A stretch of DNA of 53,008 bases. Origin: Colwellia sp. Lineage in GTDB: Bacteria; Pseudomonadota; Gammaproteobacteria; Enterobacterales; Alteromonadaceae. A model generated the notes under the pieces. It searched no databases. It was not told the DNA's origin and saw nothing but the letters and a program-made list of their open reading frames with translations. Of the stretch, positions 37,472-46,599 are shown in pieces. A program made the translations under genes and the position numbers. The stretch's first letter is position 1, and each line of letters opens with the position of its first letter. The DNA lies in contig JALJPA010000004.1 in assembly GCA_022969215.1 (NCBI GenBank), positions 1 to 53,008 on the forward strand. The letters are read 5' to 3'.

Positions 37472-37484
37472 TAGGTGACACTAT
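37472..37484 (+). promoter_or_regulatory. Recurrent AGGTGACACT ribosome-binding motif
   Basis: AGGTGACACT directly precedes the ATG at 37483; the same sequence precedes starts at 5423, 42169 and (with one extra base) 42515. Shorter forms, AGGTGACA or AGGTGACG, precede 45558, 52500 and, on the minus strand, 28356. AGGTGA pairs with the 16S rRNA tail. TAGGTGACACTAT is also identical to 13 bases of the SP6 RNA polymerase promoter, but the fixed link to start codons favours a ribosome site. Confidence 0.75.
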
Positions 37485-37752
37485 GAATTCTAAAGATATC
37501 GAACAAGCGAATAAATACCGCATCAGACTTGAAGCATACCGCAAGTTGCTGCTACCAGACCTGACAGTAGTGCTTGAAGCTAGGATGGATCTACACGCTG
37601 GCAGTGCGGTATACGGCGAGCGGAAAGCGCTGGTGGTAGCGCTGAAGCAGGCGGAGAAAGTGGCCGACCTGATGATGCGTGAAGCAATCTCTGTGGCAAT
37701 CAAAGAACTTGAAGGTGAACTCGCCAAGCTGGGAGTTTCATTCGATGAGTGA
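37483..37752 (+). CDS. Hypothetical small helical protein before the terminase
   Basis: An 89-residue, almost fully helical protein (IRLEAYRKLLLPDLTVVLEA, ALKQAEKVADLMMREAISVA). Its stop overlaps the start of the large terminase. Could be an accessory of packaging; no family recognised. Confidence 0.6.
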   Translation: MNSKDIEQANKYRIRLEAYRKLLLPDLTVVLEARMDLHAGSAVYGERKALVVALKQAEKVADLMMREAISVAIKELEGELAKLGVSFDE

Positions 37753-39310
37753 ACAAGATCTGCAGAATGAAATCGACACGTTTGCCGTGCGGTGCATGAA
37801 CGACTTTGAATACTTTTCCAATACCTGCCTGAAAATAAAACCGAAAGTGGGTGGCCTCCAGCCATTCATCTTCAACAAAGCGCAGGCGTATCTTGACAAG
37901 GTCGTCAACGATATGATTGCGAAGTATGGCAAGGTCCGTGTAATCATTGTTAAAGGGCGCCAGCAAGGGCTCAGTACGTGGGTCGAAGCACGCGGGTACT
38001 GGAAAGTTTGTCATGAACCGGGTACCAAGGCGTTTATCCTGACCCATGAGGGCGAGGCGACTAAGAATTTATTCAACATGGCCAAGAGGTACCATGACAA
38101 TGCGCCCGTTGATATCCGCCCTATTATGCAAAAGTCGAATCAGACTGAACTCGTTTTTAATGAAATGGAATGTGAGTACGCCATCGGAACCGCGAAAACG
38201 GGAGACAGTGGTCGTTCACAAACAATACAGTTTTTTCACGGATCTGAAGTTGCGTACTGGCGAGCAGCCAAGGAAATTGCTTCCGGTTGTATGGAAGGTA
38301 TCCCAGAAGAGCCCGGCACCGAAAGTTATTTAGAAAGTACGGCAGCAGGGTTTGGTGGCTTCTTTCACTCGATGTGGCAAAACGGCATCTTCCCAGGCGA
38401 AGTACCGCACAATAAGTGGAATGGTTACGTCAAAGTATTTGTGCCGTGGATATGGCAACCGGAGTACCGACGTGAAATTCTTGAAGGTGAATCGTTTGAG
38501 CGTACCGAAGAAGAAGAGAAAATTGTACGGCTTCATGGCCTAGACAACGAGCAGTTGGCATGGCGCCGGATGAAGATTGCGAAAATGGAAAACGACACAG
38601 CTCGCTTCCAACGCGATTACCCATTGACACCAGAAGAAGCATTCAACTCTGCACAAGACAACGTACTTATTTCCGCAGACTTGGTAATCAAAGCCCGTGC
38701 GAAAGGCATTATCGGGTACTACCAACCGGTAGGCTCTATGATACTCGGCGTTGATGTGGCACGTTTTGGTGACGATAGTACGTCATTTGCTTTGAGACAA
38801 GGCCGTAAGGTGTTCTTCACAAGCCGGTTCAACAAGTTGGACTCGATGGAAGTCACATCACAAGTTATCAAATGCTTACGCAAGTACAAGATTGACTTCG
38901 TAGCGATTGATGGTACCGGCGGTTATGGTGCTGGCGTTATCGATAGACTACGTGAAATGGGCTACGGCTCGAAAGTGATTGAGGTCGGCTTCGCAGATAG
39001 AGCACTTGAAGATGAGAAGTACAAAAATAAACGTGCTGAGATATGGGTCGCGGTCCGTGACTGGCTGATGAATGGCGCCGAGTTGCCAGACCAAGATGCA
39101 ATCCAGCATGACTTGTGCTCACTCACCTACAAGTTTGACAGTGCTGGCGAGAAGCTGCAGCTGGAAAGTAAAGCGGAGATGAAGAAGCGTGGGATCAAGT
39201 CACCAGATACAGGTGATGCGATTGCGCTGACATTTGCTCGGCCATCGTTAAGCGCTGCCGGTATCAATGGAAAAGGCGAGAGTTTTGACCCCAGTGAGTT
39301 TTTTAGCTAA
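37745..39310 (+). CDS. terL: Terminase large subunit (packaging ATPase-nuclease)
   Basis: A 521-residue protein; the ATG at 37745 overlaps the previous gene's end and starts MSEQDLQNEID. The ATPase Walker A variant is KGRQQGLST (70-78), followed by a Walker-B-like region near 160-185. The C-terminal RNase H-like nuclease shows its acidic triad in GVDVARFGDDST, VAIDGTGGYGAG and PDTGDAIALTFA. Length and motif order are those of phage large terminases that cut and pump DNA into the procapsid through the portal encoded downstream. Confidence 0.92.
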   Translation: MSEQDLQNEIDTFAVRCMNDFEYFSNTCLKIKPKVGGLQPFIFNKAQAYLDKVVNDMIAKYGKVRVIIVKGRQQGLSTWVEARGYWKVCHEPGTKAFILTHEGEATKNLFNMAKRYHDNAPVDIRPIMQKSNQTELVFNEMECEYAIGTAKTGDSGRSQTIQFFHGSEVAYWRAAKEIASGCMEGIPEEPGTESYLESTAAGFGGFFHSMWQNGIFPGEVPHNKWNGYVKVFVPWIWQPEYRREILEGESFERTEEEEKIVRLHGLDNEQLAWRRMKIAKMENDTARFQRDYPLTPEEAFNSAQDNVLISADLVIKARAKGIIGYYQPVGSMILGVDVARFGDDSTSFALRQGRKVFFTSRFNKLDSMEVTSQVIKCLRKYKIDFVAIDGTGGYGAGVIDRLREMGYGSKVIEVGFADRALEDEKYKNKRAEIWVAVRDWLMNGAELPDQDAIQHDLCSLTYKFDSAGEKLQLESKAEMKKRGIKSPDTGDAIALTFARPSLSAAGINGKGESFDPSEFFS

Positions 39311-39343
39311 GATGGGTGTATAACTTTTGGCAGGAACACTCGC

Positions 39344-39520
39344 ATGTCTTTAACTCGCCCAGCGACATTCAAAACGCTCAATGTGAAAGCATTGGTACAA
39401 CAACTCGACGGAGTGGAGCCAGCATACCCAGTGTATTACTTTGGCAAAACCGTTAAATTTGAACGCCCTGAAGTACCTGGACAAGAGTACAGATGGGCTC
39501 GGGATAATCCAATTGACTAG
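39344..39520 (+). CDS. 58-residue hypothetical protein
   Basis: A 58-residue protein starting MSLTRPATFKTLNVKALVQQ with AGGAA eight bases before its ATG. It fills the gap between terminase and the next gene and overlaps it by 8 bases. No family recognised. Confidence 0.6.
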   Translation: MSLTRPATFKTLNVKALVQQLDGVEPAYPVYYFGKTVKFERPEVPGQEYRWARDNPID

Positions 39521-39980
39521 AATCATTACAGACCCAGCGCAAGCTAGCAGCTACCTTCGCACCAGAGACAAAGCGGCGGAAGCAAGAGAATTAATGCTCA
39601 AGAAAAGTTCGCACAACAAACGTGCACTTGAGCGTGAAATCGCAATGGACCCAGTCGACAGGGAGTTCCGAGCGAAAGATGAAGCGTTTGGACAAGCGAT
39701 TGGCTCTGAACTGGTGAAGCACTACAAGGGCCATGGCTGGGAAGTTGAAGTTGACATTCGAAATGGCATCGCCCGCATTTTTAATAAGTACACTAGCAAT
39801 ACGCACGGCTACTTGTTACACCTGAAACTACTCAACCCGAGTAATTTTAGTGCTGAAATCATGCGAGTCGGTGGGGATCTTTTAGAACGCTTTGGCGTAA
39901 GCCGCGGTAAATTCGACGAAGATGAAATCATGGGTTTGAAACGTGACCACAAAGGTTGTGTTAAGGTAGATTTATCGTGA
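39513..39980 (+). CDS. Hypothetical protein between terminase and portal
   Basis: A 155-residue protein if started at the TTG at 39513, which overlaps the previous TAG; an earlier TTG at 39441 would overlap the 58-residue gene more. Charged helical N-terminus (REIAMDPVDREFRAKDEAFG), a beta-rich middle (GWEVEVDIRNGIARIF) and an acidic end. Its TGA overlaps the portal GTG. Probably a virion or assembly protein; start uncertain. Confidence 0.55.
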   Translation: MTRIITDPAQASSYLRTRDKAAEARELMLKKSSHNKRALEREIAMDPVDREFRAKDEAFGQAIGSELVKHYKGHGWEVEVDIRNGIARIFNKYTSNTHGYLLHLKLLNPSNFSAEIMRVGGDLLERFGVSRGKFDEDEIMGLKRDHKGCVKVDLS

Positions 39981-42160
39981 CAGCACAAATGCCAACGGAT
40001 ACTCCATATCCACTGGAGAGCACTGACGGAGCGTCGTCAATTGAAAAGATTGACTACGCGACAAAAGGGGACAGTTTTTGGACAGGTCTGGCACAGAGTA
40101 ACTTCGAGACAGCCAGAAACTATCAAGATGCTTCGCTTACCGTACAGTGGGAACGCAATGCAGACCACTTCAACAACCGTCACTTTCGCCGTAGCGCATA
40201 CAACAGCCGCTTGTACAAGGGCCGTAGTCGCCTATTCAGACCACTGACCCGCGCATCAGAGCGAGCCAGTTCAGCACAAGCTGCAGCTGCACTATTTTCG
40301 AATATCGAAATTGTCGATATCCAGCCTGAAAATCAGAATGATCCTGAGCAAGTACTTGCAGCCAAGATCATCAAGGGTGCACTCGAGTACCGCCTGAAGA
40401 AATCGATTAAGTGGTATCTAACGTGTATGGGCGCATGGCAGGACACCCGCGTCTATGGCCCTTGCTACACGTATACTGACTGGGAGTACGAAGAGGCAGA
40501 AATCGAAGTCGACGAAATCCAGAAGAATATAGTGGGTACGGACGACACGAAAGGTCGCACCAAGAAGGTTAAGAAAACCGTCATCGTTAAGGACAGGCCT
40601 GTCATCGATATGATACCTGTTGAAAACCTTTTGTTAGACCCTGCCTGTGATTGGCGTGACCCGATTGGCTCAAGCCCTTACGTAGTTCGTTTAGTGCCAA
40701 TGTATGTCACAGACATCGAAGCGCGTATGGAAGCCACGGACGACAAAACCGGTAAACCGCAGTGGAAGAAACTTAGCCGAGGTGTGATCCTTAGCTCACA
40801 ACGTGATGTATACAACACAGTTCGCCAAGCGCGTGAAGGTGATAACCGCCCAGATAAAACTGACTCACAAGAGCAAACCGAGTTCAAAGTCATGTGGGCA
40901 CATGAGAATTTTGTTCGCATTGGTGGTGAAGAGTTTGTCTACTGGACACTTGGAACGGAGCACATGCTTACCGATGTCACGCCATTACGAGAAGCTTACG
41001 TCGTCAACGAACGCCCGTTCACGTATGGGTTCAGCGTTATTGAAGCACATCGTTTCTCTCCAAGTTCGCCAACAGATCTTATTTCTAACATTCAAATTGC
41101 AATCAATGACACGGCCAATTTACGCCTTGACAATGTCAGGCTAGCACTGAACAAACGGTACATACTTCGCCGTGGTGCAACTGTCGATTTAGAAGCGTTG
41201 ATGCGTAGTGTACCAGGCGGCGGTGTAATGACCGATGACCCCGAACGCGACATCAAAGTAGTTGAGACTCGAGATGTAACGGGCTCGTCCTACAAAGAGC
41301 AAGAGCGCCTGGAGAGTGAGAGTGGTGATATTACAGGTTCTCTCTTAGGCCAAGCTGTTCAAAACAATCGTCAGATAACGGATTCAGTCGGAGGCATGGA
41401 GATGCTTGCTGAGGGCGCCAATGCGATCAGCGAGTTCGATATACGTACTTTCGCTGAAACGTGGGTAAAACCGCAGCTAGAGTTGCTTATTCGCTACATA
41501 CAGGCGTATGAGAGTGATGAAGTGATCCTTAACACTGCATATGACGATGCGGTCAAGAAGGGTGGCTGGACTCAGCGCATCGATAATCTTGACCGAGATT
41601 CAATAATGAACCGCGTCATGAACGAGAAAATGACGGTCAATGTCAATGTCGGCTTAGGCGCTACCAGCCCACAACGCAAAGTGGCAACACTGAGCAAGAC
41701 AATCGAAGCGGTTGGCAACCTGCCAGAAATGGCTGGTGAACTGGACAGTAAAGAAATTGCCAAGGAGATGTTTGCCGCTGCAGGTTTCCAAGATGGAGCG
41801 CGTTTCCTCAAGAAGAAAGAAGACGGCGAAGAGCCTGAAATCACGCAGCAAGACCTTGAAGCTGCAATGCAGCAAGGCGCAGAGCAAGCTGTCGACCAGA
41901 CTAAAATGGCCGATATTGAGATGCGTCGTGAAGTAGAATTTGCTAAGCTAGAGCTGCAGCGTGAAATGGGCTATGCTGGAATCGCAGCAAAAGAAAATAT
42001 CACGATGGCCCAACTGCAGAACAAGTTAGATATTGACTTGGCAAAAGATAAGTCTCGTCGTGACGTAGCGGCAGCACAGGAAGCGACTAAACGTGAAGTT
42101 CTTATAAATCAGCGTGAAGAGCTTAACTTCAAGAAAACAACCGGCTTGCCGGGCATATAG
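39977..42160 (+). CDS. Portal protein
   Basis: A 727-residue protein directly after the terminase region. The N-terminal part (NRHFRRSAYNSRLYKGRSRLFRP split by RSAY), a central region (VIDMIPVENLLLDPACDW; NERPFTYGFSVIEAHRFSPS) and the NLRLDNVRLALNKRY helix match portals of podophages. A long C-terminal helical, Glu/Gln-rich barrel-like part (from about residue 620) follows. It forms the dodecameric DNA gate. The start is GTG at 39977; an ATG four codons later is possible. Confidence 0.85.
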   Translation: MTAQMPTDTPYPLESTDGASSIEKIDYATKGDSFWTGLAQSNFETARNYQDASLTVQWERNADHFNNRHFRRSAYNSRLYKGRSRLFRPLTRASERASSAQAAAALFSNIEIVDIQPENQNDPEQVLAAKIIKGALEYRLKKSIKWYLTCMGAWQDTRVYGPCYTYTDWEYEEAEIEVDEIQKNIVGTDDTKGRTKKVKKTVIVKDRPVIDMIPVENLLLDPACDWRDPIGSSPYVVRLVPMYVTDIEARMEATDDKTGKPQWKKLSRGVILSSQRDVYNTVRQAREGDNRPDKTDSQEQTEFKVMWAHENFVRIGGEEFVYWTLGTEHMLTDVTPLREAYVVNERPFTYGFSVIEAHRFSPSSPTDLISNIQIAINDTANLRLDNVRLALNKRYILRRGATVDLEALMRSVPGGGVMTDDPERDIKVVETRDVTGSSYKEQERLESESGDITGSLLGQAVQNNRQITDSVGGMEMLAEGANAISEFDIRTFAETWVKPQLELLIRYIQAYESDEVILNTAYDDAVKKGGWTQRIDNLDRDSIMNRVMNEKMTVNVNVGLGATSPQRKVATLSKTIEAVGNLPEMAGELDSKEIAKEMFAAAGFQDGARFLKKKEDGEEPEITQQDLEAAMQQGAEQAVDQTKMADIEMRREVEFAKLELQREMGYAGIAAKENITMAQLQNKLDIDLAKDKSRRDVAAAQEATKREVLINQREELNFKKTTGLPGI

Positions 42161-42168
42161 GTGACACT

Positions 42169-42525
42169 ATGAATACTGAACAAGGCGGAAGTGACGTACT
42201 GACCAAAGAAGATTTTGAAGCACTGGAGAAAGGACAAGAAGAAATTCTTGACGGACTCTACAAAAAAGTCAGGGACTCTGACCAAGCAAAGGAATGGTTG
42301 AACACAACACTTGGCCAAGCCTTTAGAAAATTTTTGGCCGCGGATAAGATGCGAGCCATGAAGGTCTGCTCAACAGAGGTAGACCCTGATAAGCGTCGAG
42401 AAGCGCAGCTTGACTATGGAGTGGTCTGCAAGCTTGAAGTAATCTTCGGGTCGATTATCTCAGATGGCGTAGAAGCCTTAAATGAATTAAATCAACACAA
42501 CACAGGTGACACTGATGGGAACTAA
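42169..42525 (+). CDS. Hypothetical protein between portal and scaffold
   Basis: A 118-residue helical protein (FEALEKGQEEILDGLYKKVR, QAFRKFLAADKMRAMKV) with AGGTGACACT before its ATG. It overlaps the scaffold start by 11 bases. A head-assembly role is likely by position. Similar helical proteins precede scaffolds in other phages, but no family is named. Confidence 0.6.
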   Translation: MNTEQGGSDVLTKEDFEALEKGQEEILDGLYKKVRDSDQAKEWLNTTLGQAFRKFLAADKMRAMKVCSTEVDPDKRREAQLDYGVVCKLEVIFGSIISDGVEALNELNQHNTGDTDGN

Positions 42526-43579
42526 AACTGATACGCCGGAAGATACCAACGGCAAACAAGATGTGGAAGCTAACGAGCTGGAGCAATTGGCGATAGACGA
42601 GCCAGTAGTCAAAGCTGTAAACCCGCGTGAAGCGATGATGCAATCGGTAGTGAATGACTCGGTTGAAACGCGTAACCAAGCCTATATCGATGAAGGTATG
42701 GAGCCACCTAGTGCAGGTGCTGTGGTTGTAGAAGAACTGGAGATTGATGAGCCAGCACCTGAAACAATAACGCAAGCACCTGAGCTAGAACTCGAAATAG
42801 TTGACAAACAAAGCAATTCAGCCGATACTGCAATTGTACAGCGCGACGGTCAAAGCTTTATCAAGGTAAGAATTGATGGAGTAGATCAGGAAGTTCCAGT
42901 CGGTGACATGGTTACGCATTATCAGAAAAACGAAAATGCGAACACCAAGCTCGGACAAGCGAACCAAATGCTCAACCAAGCTCGCGCACTTCAACAGAGT
43001 CAGGCTTCTACCCAACCAGATGACAGCCAAAGCCCCGTTGTAGACGAGAATGCAGTGAATGCTGTATTCAACAAACTGTATGATGGCGACGTGGACGAAG
43101 CAGCGAAAGAATTTTCAACGCTAATGTCTCAGCAATCTGCACCACAAGTGGACATATCCACACAAGTGGCACAGGAAGTTGCGAGATTGTCGGACCACAA
43201 TAATTTAACATCCTCATTCGCAAAGTTTCAAAAGAATGAAGATTTTAAACACATCGTGAACGACCCTACTCTGATGAGTAAGGTAGATGGATTTACAGTT
43301 GAGCTACAGCAGGACTCGGCATTTATGGCCACCAATCCTAGTTACGAAGACATCTTCAATGAAGCTGGCAAGCGTACGGGAGAATGGTTGCAAGGCATCG
43401 CCCCTCCTACAGCTACAGAACAAATCATCGAATCACGACGAGAGCGCAAGCTTTCAAAGCCACAGTCGGTCAACTCTCGAACAGCACGACGCGGCCCTGC
43501 GCCAGAGAAGAAAGTCGCTACTCGAGAAGACAATATCGCGAAGATGGCGAAAGCACGCGGTCAAACTATTTATAACTAA
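42515..43579 (+). CDS. Scaffolding protein
   Basis: A 354-residue protein; the ATG at 42515 is used with AGGTGACACT upstream, not the GTG inside that motif. An acidic, Glu/Pro-rich N-terminal half, a Gln-rich coiled-coil centre (LGQANQMLNQARALQQSQAS) and a basic C-terminus (SRRERKLSKPQ, RTARRGPAPEKK) are the usual signature of phage scaffolds, whose basic tail binds the coat. It lies immediately before the coat gene. Confidence 0.75.
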   Translation: MGTKTDTPEDTNGKQDVEANELEQLAIDEPVVKAVNPREAMMQSVVNDSVETRNQAYIDEGMEPPSAGAVVVEELEIDEPAPETITQAPELELEIVDKQSNSADTAIVQRDGQSFIKVRIDGVDQEVPVGDMVTHYQKNENANTKLGQANQMLNQARALQQSQASTQPDDSQSPVVDENAVNAVFNKLYDGDVDEAAKEFSTLMSQQSAPQVDISTQVAQEVARLSDHNNLTSSFAKFQKNEDFKHIVNDPTLMSKVDGFTVELQQDSAFMATNPSYEDIFNEAGKRTGEWLQGIAPPTATEQIIESRRERKLSKPQSVNSRTARRGPAPEKKVATREDNIAKMAKARGQTIYN

Positions 43580-43593
43580 GTTGGAGCATTAAT

Positions 43594-44541
43594 ATGTCAG
43601 GTCAAGTATGGAATACGGACACACTCGGTGGGTTCATGTACTCAGATGAATTGTCTGATTACCTTCGCACAGAGTTACAACCGCTAAGTCGGTTCCGTCA
43701 GTTCTGTGATATAAAAGAAGGTAAAGGTTACGGTAAAGGCGATCTATTCAATTGGAACGTATACAGTGACGTAGAAACTGAAGGCGACAAATTGCAAGAA
43801 ACAAATGCAATGCCTGAAACAAACTTCACAATCACTCAAGGTACATTGACAGTTACAGAATTTGGTAACTCAGTACCGTTCACCAAAAAGCTAGATGACT
43901 TATCTCGTCACCCGGTTAAAGAAGTGATTAACAAAGTATTAAAGAACGATGCGCGTAAAACGCTGGATCGTGCTGCTCATGAGCAATTTGATGCTACTGT
44001 GGTAACGATGACACCTACGGGTGGCAATAGTACTTCGTCAGTAACAGTTGAAACTGGCGGCCCTACAATTACCAACAACATCGGCATGGGCATCGACCAC
44101 GTCAAAGCAATTGCAGACATCATGAAAGAGCGTGACATTACACCTTATTTCCAAGATGACTACTTTGCTATTGCACGTCCAACCACTTTACGCCCGTTTA
44201 AAAACGAGCTAGAAGCTATCCACCAGTATACAGAATCAGGTATGCAGTTGATTTTCAACGGCGAAACTGGTCGCTATGAAGGTATTCGTTTTGTAGAACA
44301 AACAAATATCCCGACTGAAAACTGGACAAATAGTTTATCAGATGCTGCTTACTTCTTCGGTGCAGATACAGTTGCAGAAGCGATTGTTGAGCCTGAGCAA
44401 ATTCGTGGTAAAATTCCAACAGATTACGGTCGTAGCCGTGGTATCGCTTGGTATTACTTGGGTGGCTTTGGTATTGTTCACAATACTGCAGCTGGCACAC
44501 AAAACCGTATCCTTAAATGGGCTACTGATTCTGTAATTTAG
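43594..44541 (+). CDS. Major capsid protein
   Basis: A 315-residue protein with TTGGAG before its ATG, after the scaffold. The N-arm-like start, the beta-rich core (NFTITQGTLTVTEFGNSVPF) with the spine-helix-like KEVINKVLKNDARKTLDRAAHE, and RGIAWYYLGGFGIV near the end fit the HK97 coat fold in podophages. It is expected to be the most abundant virion protein. A hairpin at 45199-45222 after the decoration genes may limit downstream expression. Confidence 0.85.
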   Translation: MSGQVWNTDTLGGFMYSDELSDYLRTELQPLSRFRQFCDIKEGKGYGKGDLFNWNVYSDVETEGDKLQETNAMPETNFTITQGTLTVTEFGNSVPFTKKLDDLSRHPVKEVINKVLKNDARKTLDRAAHEQFDATVVTMTPTGGNSTSSVTVETGGPTITNNIGMGIDHVKAIADIMKERDITPYFQDDYFAIARPTTLRPFKNELEAIHQYTESGMQLIFNGETGRYEGIRFVEQTNIPTENWTNSLSDAAYFFGADTVAEAIVEPEQIRGKIPTDYGRSRGIAWYYLGGFGIVHNTAAGTQNRILKWATDSVI

Positions 44542-44551
44542 GAGCTAAGTC

Positions 44552-44809
44552 ATGGACTACAGCACAGATAAAAAAATGTACAAAGAAAACAGCATGGGCC
44601 ACAACCCTAACGATGGCGAAAATCAAGTACACTTTTCGGGTAATACTGAAGGTGGACGTTCTGAGAAGATCATGGACAGCGCTGGCGTTGAAGATGGCCT
44701 AGCATCAATCGCACCGTGCTCACCTAAAAACTATGAGTCGGTTACTGCCAACCAACGACCTGAAGGTAATACCGCTAAAACCGGCGAATTTACCATAGGA
44801 GTAAGCTAG
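44552..44809 (+). CDS. Hypothetical virion protein next to the coat gene
   Basis: An 85-residue, Gly/Asn/Glu-rich and probably flexible protein (GHNPNDGENQVHFSGNTEGG), 10 bases after the coat gene with GGAGCTAAG before its ATG. It could be a head decoration or assembly peptide. No family recognised. Confidence 0.6.
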   Translation: MDYSTDKKMYKENSMGHNPNDGENQVHFSGNTEGGRSEKIMDSAGVEDGLASIAPCSPKNYESVTANQRPEGNTAKTGEFTIGVS

Positions 44810-44810
44810 T

Positions 44811-45179
44811 ATGATTACTTATGATCAACCACTCCGCATAGCGTACCAATTGGACGCAGCTGACGTTTCATCAACCGCTGACCTGCTAAAAATCGCTGGC
44901 CCCAAAGGCCGTGAAGGTCGGGTGCAATCAATTTCGTCAGTAGTTACTACTGGTATAACAGTTGCTGCAACTGACATTGATGTAGGCGATGGTACTACCG
45001 GCGATAAATATGCAACTCTAGCGCTTCCTATAAGCTCTGCGGATGCAATTGCCAATGACCCGACTATCTTAACTGGGGATGCAGTACCAATCCCAGCAGA
45101 TAGTTTGGTCGTCATCTCTACTGATGGTGCAGCCACAGCGGGTGCAGCCAACGTCGTAGTAGTTATCGACTGGTTCTAA
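44811..45179 (+). CDS. Putative capsid decoration protein
   Basis: A 122-residue protein of Thr/Ala/Val-rich beta strands (VQSISSVVTTGITVAATDID; VVISTDGAATAGAANVVVVI), 1 base after the preceding gene. Small beta-rich proteins directly after the coat gene are often capsid cement or decoration proteins. Inferred from place and composition. Confidence 0.55.
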   Translation: MITYDQPLRIAYQLDAADVSSTADLLKIAGPKGREGRVQSISSVVTTGITVAATDIDVGDGTTGDKYATLALPISSADAIANDPTILTGDAVPIPADSLVVISTDGAATAGAANVVVVIDWF

Positions 45180-45198
45180 AGTTTGTCACCTAGATGAA

Positions 45199-45222
45199 GG
45201 GGGAAGGGTAATCCCAACCCCC
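45199..45222 (+). terminator. Hairpin after the capsid genes, possible partial terminator
   Basis: GGGGG (45199-45203) pairs with CCCCC (45218-45222) and GGG (45206-45208) with CCC (45213-45215), with an AA/AA internal loop. A T-rich but interrupted run (TTCTTCTT) follows. It may lower transcription past the coat and decoration genes. Confidence 0.6.
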
Positions 45223-45244
45223 TGATTCTTCTTGGAGGAATACC

Positions 45245-45547
45245 ATGCCACACCCAATCAATACGTTTGTCCCTGATTTTGAGTTCGCCCAAGATAGATC
45301 AAAACGTAACACAGGTGGTCTAAGTAATACTGGCACATTAATCGAACAGGGCGACAACCCTGTAAACGTCGTTGACATCGAGCGCCATGATAAAATGGAC
45401 ATTGAGATGCGTTCAGAGTATCCTGAGATTTACGAAGGTGACTCCGATTACATGCAGCCGAAACGCTGTGGCGGTGATATCGACGAAGGTGTATCTATGT
45501 GCCGTCCAATGTACAGCGATATGATACGAAAAAATTCAGATTACTAA
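45245..45547 (+). CDS. Hypothetical virion-region protein
   Basis: A 100-residue acidic protein with GGAGG before its ATG, directly after the hairpin. Two cysteines (KRCGG, SMCRP). Polar and probably extended. No family recognised. Confidence 0.55.
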   Translation: MPHPINTFVPDFEFAQDRSKRNTGGLSNTGTLIEQGDNPVNVVDIERHDKMDIEMRSEYPEIYEGDSDYMQPKRCGGDIDEGVSMCRPMYSDMIRKNSDY

Positions 45548-45557
45548 GGTGACAACA

Positions 45558-45896
45558 ATGAAATTTGATCCAACGAAAAAATACGGCACCGTCTACGGCG
45601 CGTGCAGTGAGTACCCAGGTGCCAAGTACTCACAGAACGGCTTCCTTTATAACTCCGCCCACAAATGTATAAACCCAAAAGAAGCGGAAGAGAAAAAAGT
45701 AAAGGATGTAATCACGACCGCTACTGATAAACTACTTGACAAAAAGAAGCTAGAGCTAAAAGAGCTTACTGCGGAAGTTGGAAAAGCTCAGGAAGCATTG
45801 TCATCAGATGGCTCATCAGCCAACAAAGGCAAGCTTACCAAGCTTACTAACAAGTACAACGAGTTAGTTGCAGAGATCGACAAACTGGAAGGTTAA
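45558..45896 (+). CDS. Hypothetical virion-region protein with coiled coil
   Basis: A 112-residue protein; the ATG at 45558 has AGGTGACA upstream. A Cys/Tyr-rich N-terminal part (YGTVYGACSEYPGAKYSQNG) precedes a long charged coiled coil (KKLELKELTAEVGKAQEALS). Its stop is 1 base before the adaptor start. The first part resembles short phage head-region proteins; role unknown. Confidence 0.6.
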   Translation: MKFDPTKKYGTVYGACSEYPGAKYSQNGFLYNSAHKCINPKEAEEKKVKDVITTATDKLLDKKKLELKELTAEVGKAQEALSSDGSSANKGKLTKLTNKYNELVAEIDKLEG

Positions 45897-45897
45897 T

Positions 45898-46596
45898 ATG
45901 TATAAGACGTACCTAGAACTTAGCCAGAGACTTATTGAAGAGGCGGGTATCTCAGGTACTATAACCTCAGTAGTAGGCGCGACTGGCGAATTCAAAAGAG
46001 TAATAGAGTGGATCAAACGGTCCACGACTGAACTTGAAGGTAAATGGTTCGATTGGAACTTCCTTCATGAGTTCGCCACTGTCAACCTTATCGTAGGTGT
46101 AAGCGACTATCCAGCACCTGCCAATCAAAACGTATGGGACACAGCTACCGCAGTAATACCGGCGGATACAATGCCGTTAGACTTCGTCCAGTGGGTACGT
46201 CAAAAACGCGACCCGACCCAGCCCATAGCAGGCAGCCCTTACAAATTCACAGTACTCCCAGACCAATCATTGAGATTCTACGATACGCCCCTCAAAGCCG
46301 AAGTAGTGACAATTGAATACTGGAAAGTACCGACCATACTCGCAGGCCACACAGATGAACCGGCAATCCCTGAACAGTTCAGAGATTTAATCGTTTGGAA
46401 AGCACTGCAATACTACGCCAACTACGAATCAGCTGACGAGGTCAAGGTGCAAGCCATGGAAAACTATGACGCTCGAATAGACCAGCTCGAGTCGAGAGAA
46501 CTACCTGGATACCAAGGCGCAGCTACTAAGTACACAGGCACTCAAATTGATGTCGTTGCTCAAACTAACGGTCCATCGGAACCCTATGGATACTAA
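45898..46596 (+). CDS. Head-tail adaptor protein
   Basis: A 232-residue protein; the ATG at 45898 directly follows the previous stop, so the longer frame is not used. MYKTYLELSQRLIEEAGISG and the DYPAPA/LDFVQWVRQK region match podophage adaptor proteins that attach below the portal. The helical ends and the central beta domain fit. It precedes the nozzle-like protein, the usual order. Confidence 0.75.
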   Translation: MYKTYLELSQRLIEEAGISGTITSVVGATGEFKRVIEWIKRSTTELEGKWFDWNFLHEFATVNLIVGVSDYPAPANQNVWDTATAVIPADTMPLDFVQWVRQKRDPTQPIAGSPYKFTVLPDQSLRFYDTPLKAEVVTIEYWKVPTILAGHTDEPAIPEQFRDLIVWKALQYYANYESADEVKVQAMENYDARIDQLESRELPGYQGAATKYTGTQIDVVAQTNGPSEPYGY

Positions 46597-46599
46597 AAT

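Noticed and set aside
37472-37484. SP6-type phage RNA polymerase promoter
   Set aside because: The 13-base match sits at a fixed distance before start codons, variants keep AGGTGA rather than the promoter's initiation bases, and no phage RNA polymerase is visible. Kept only as an open question.
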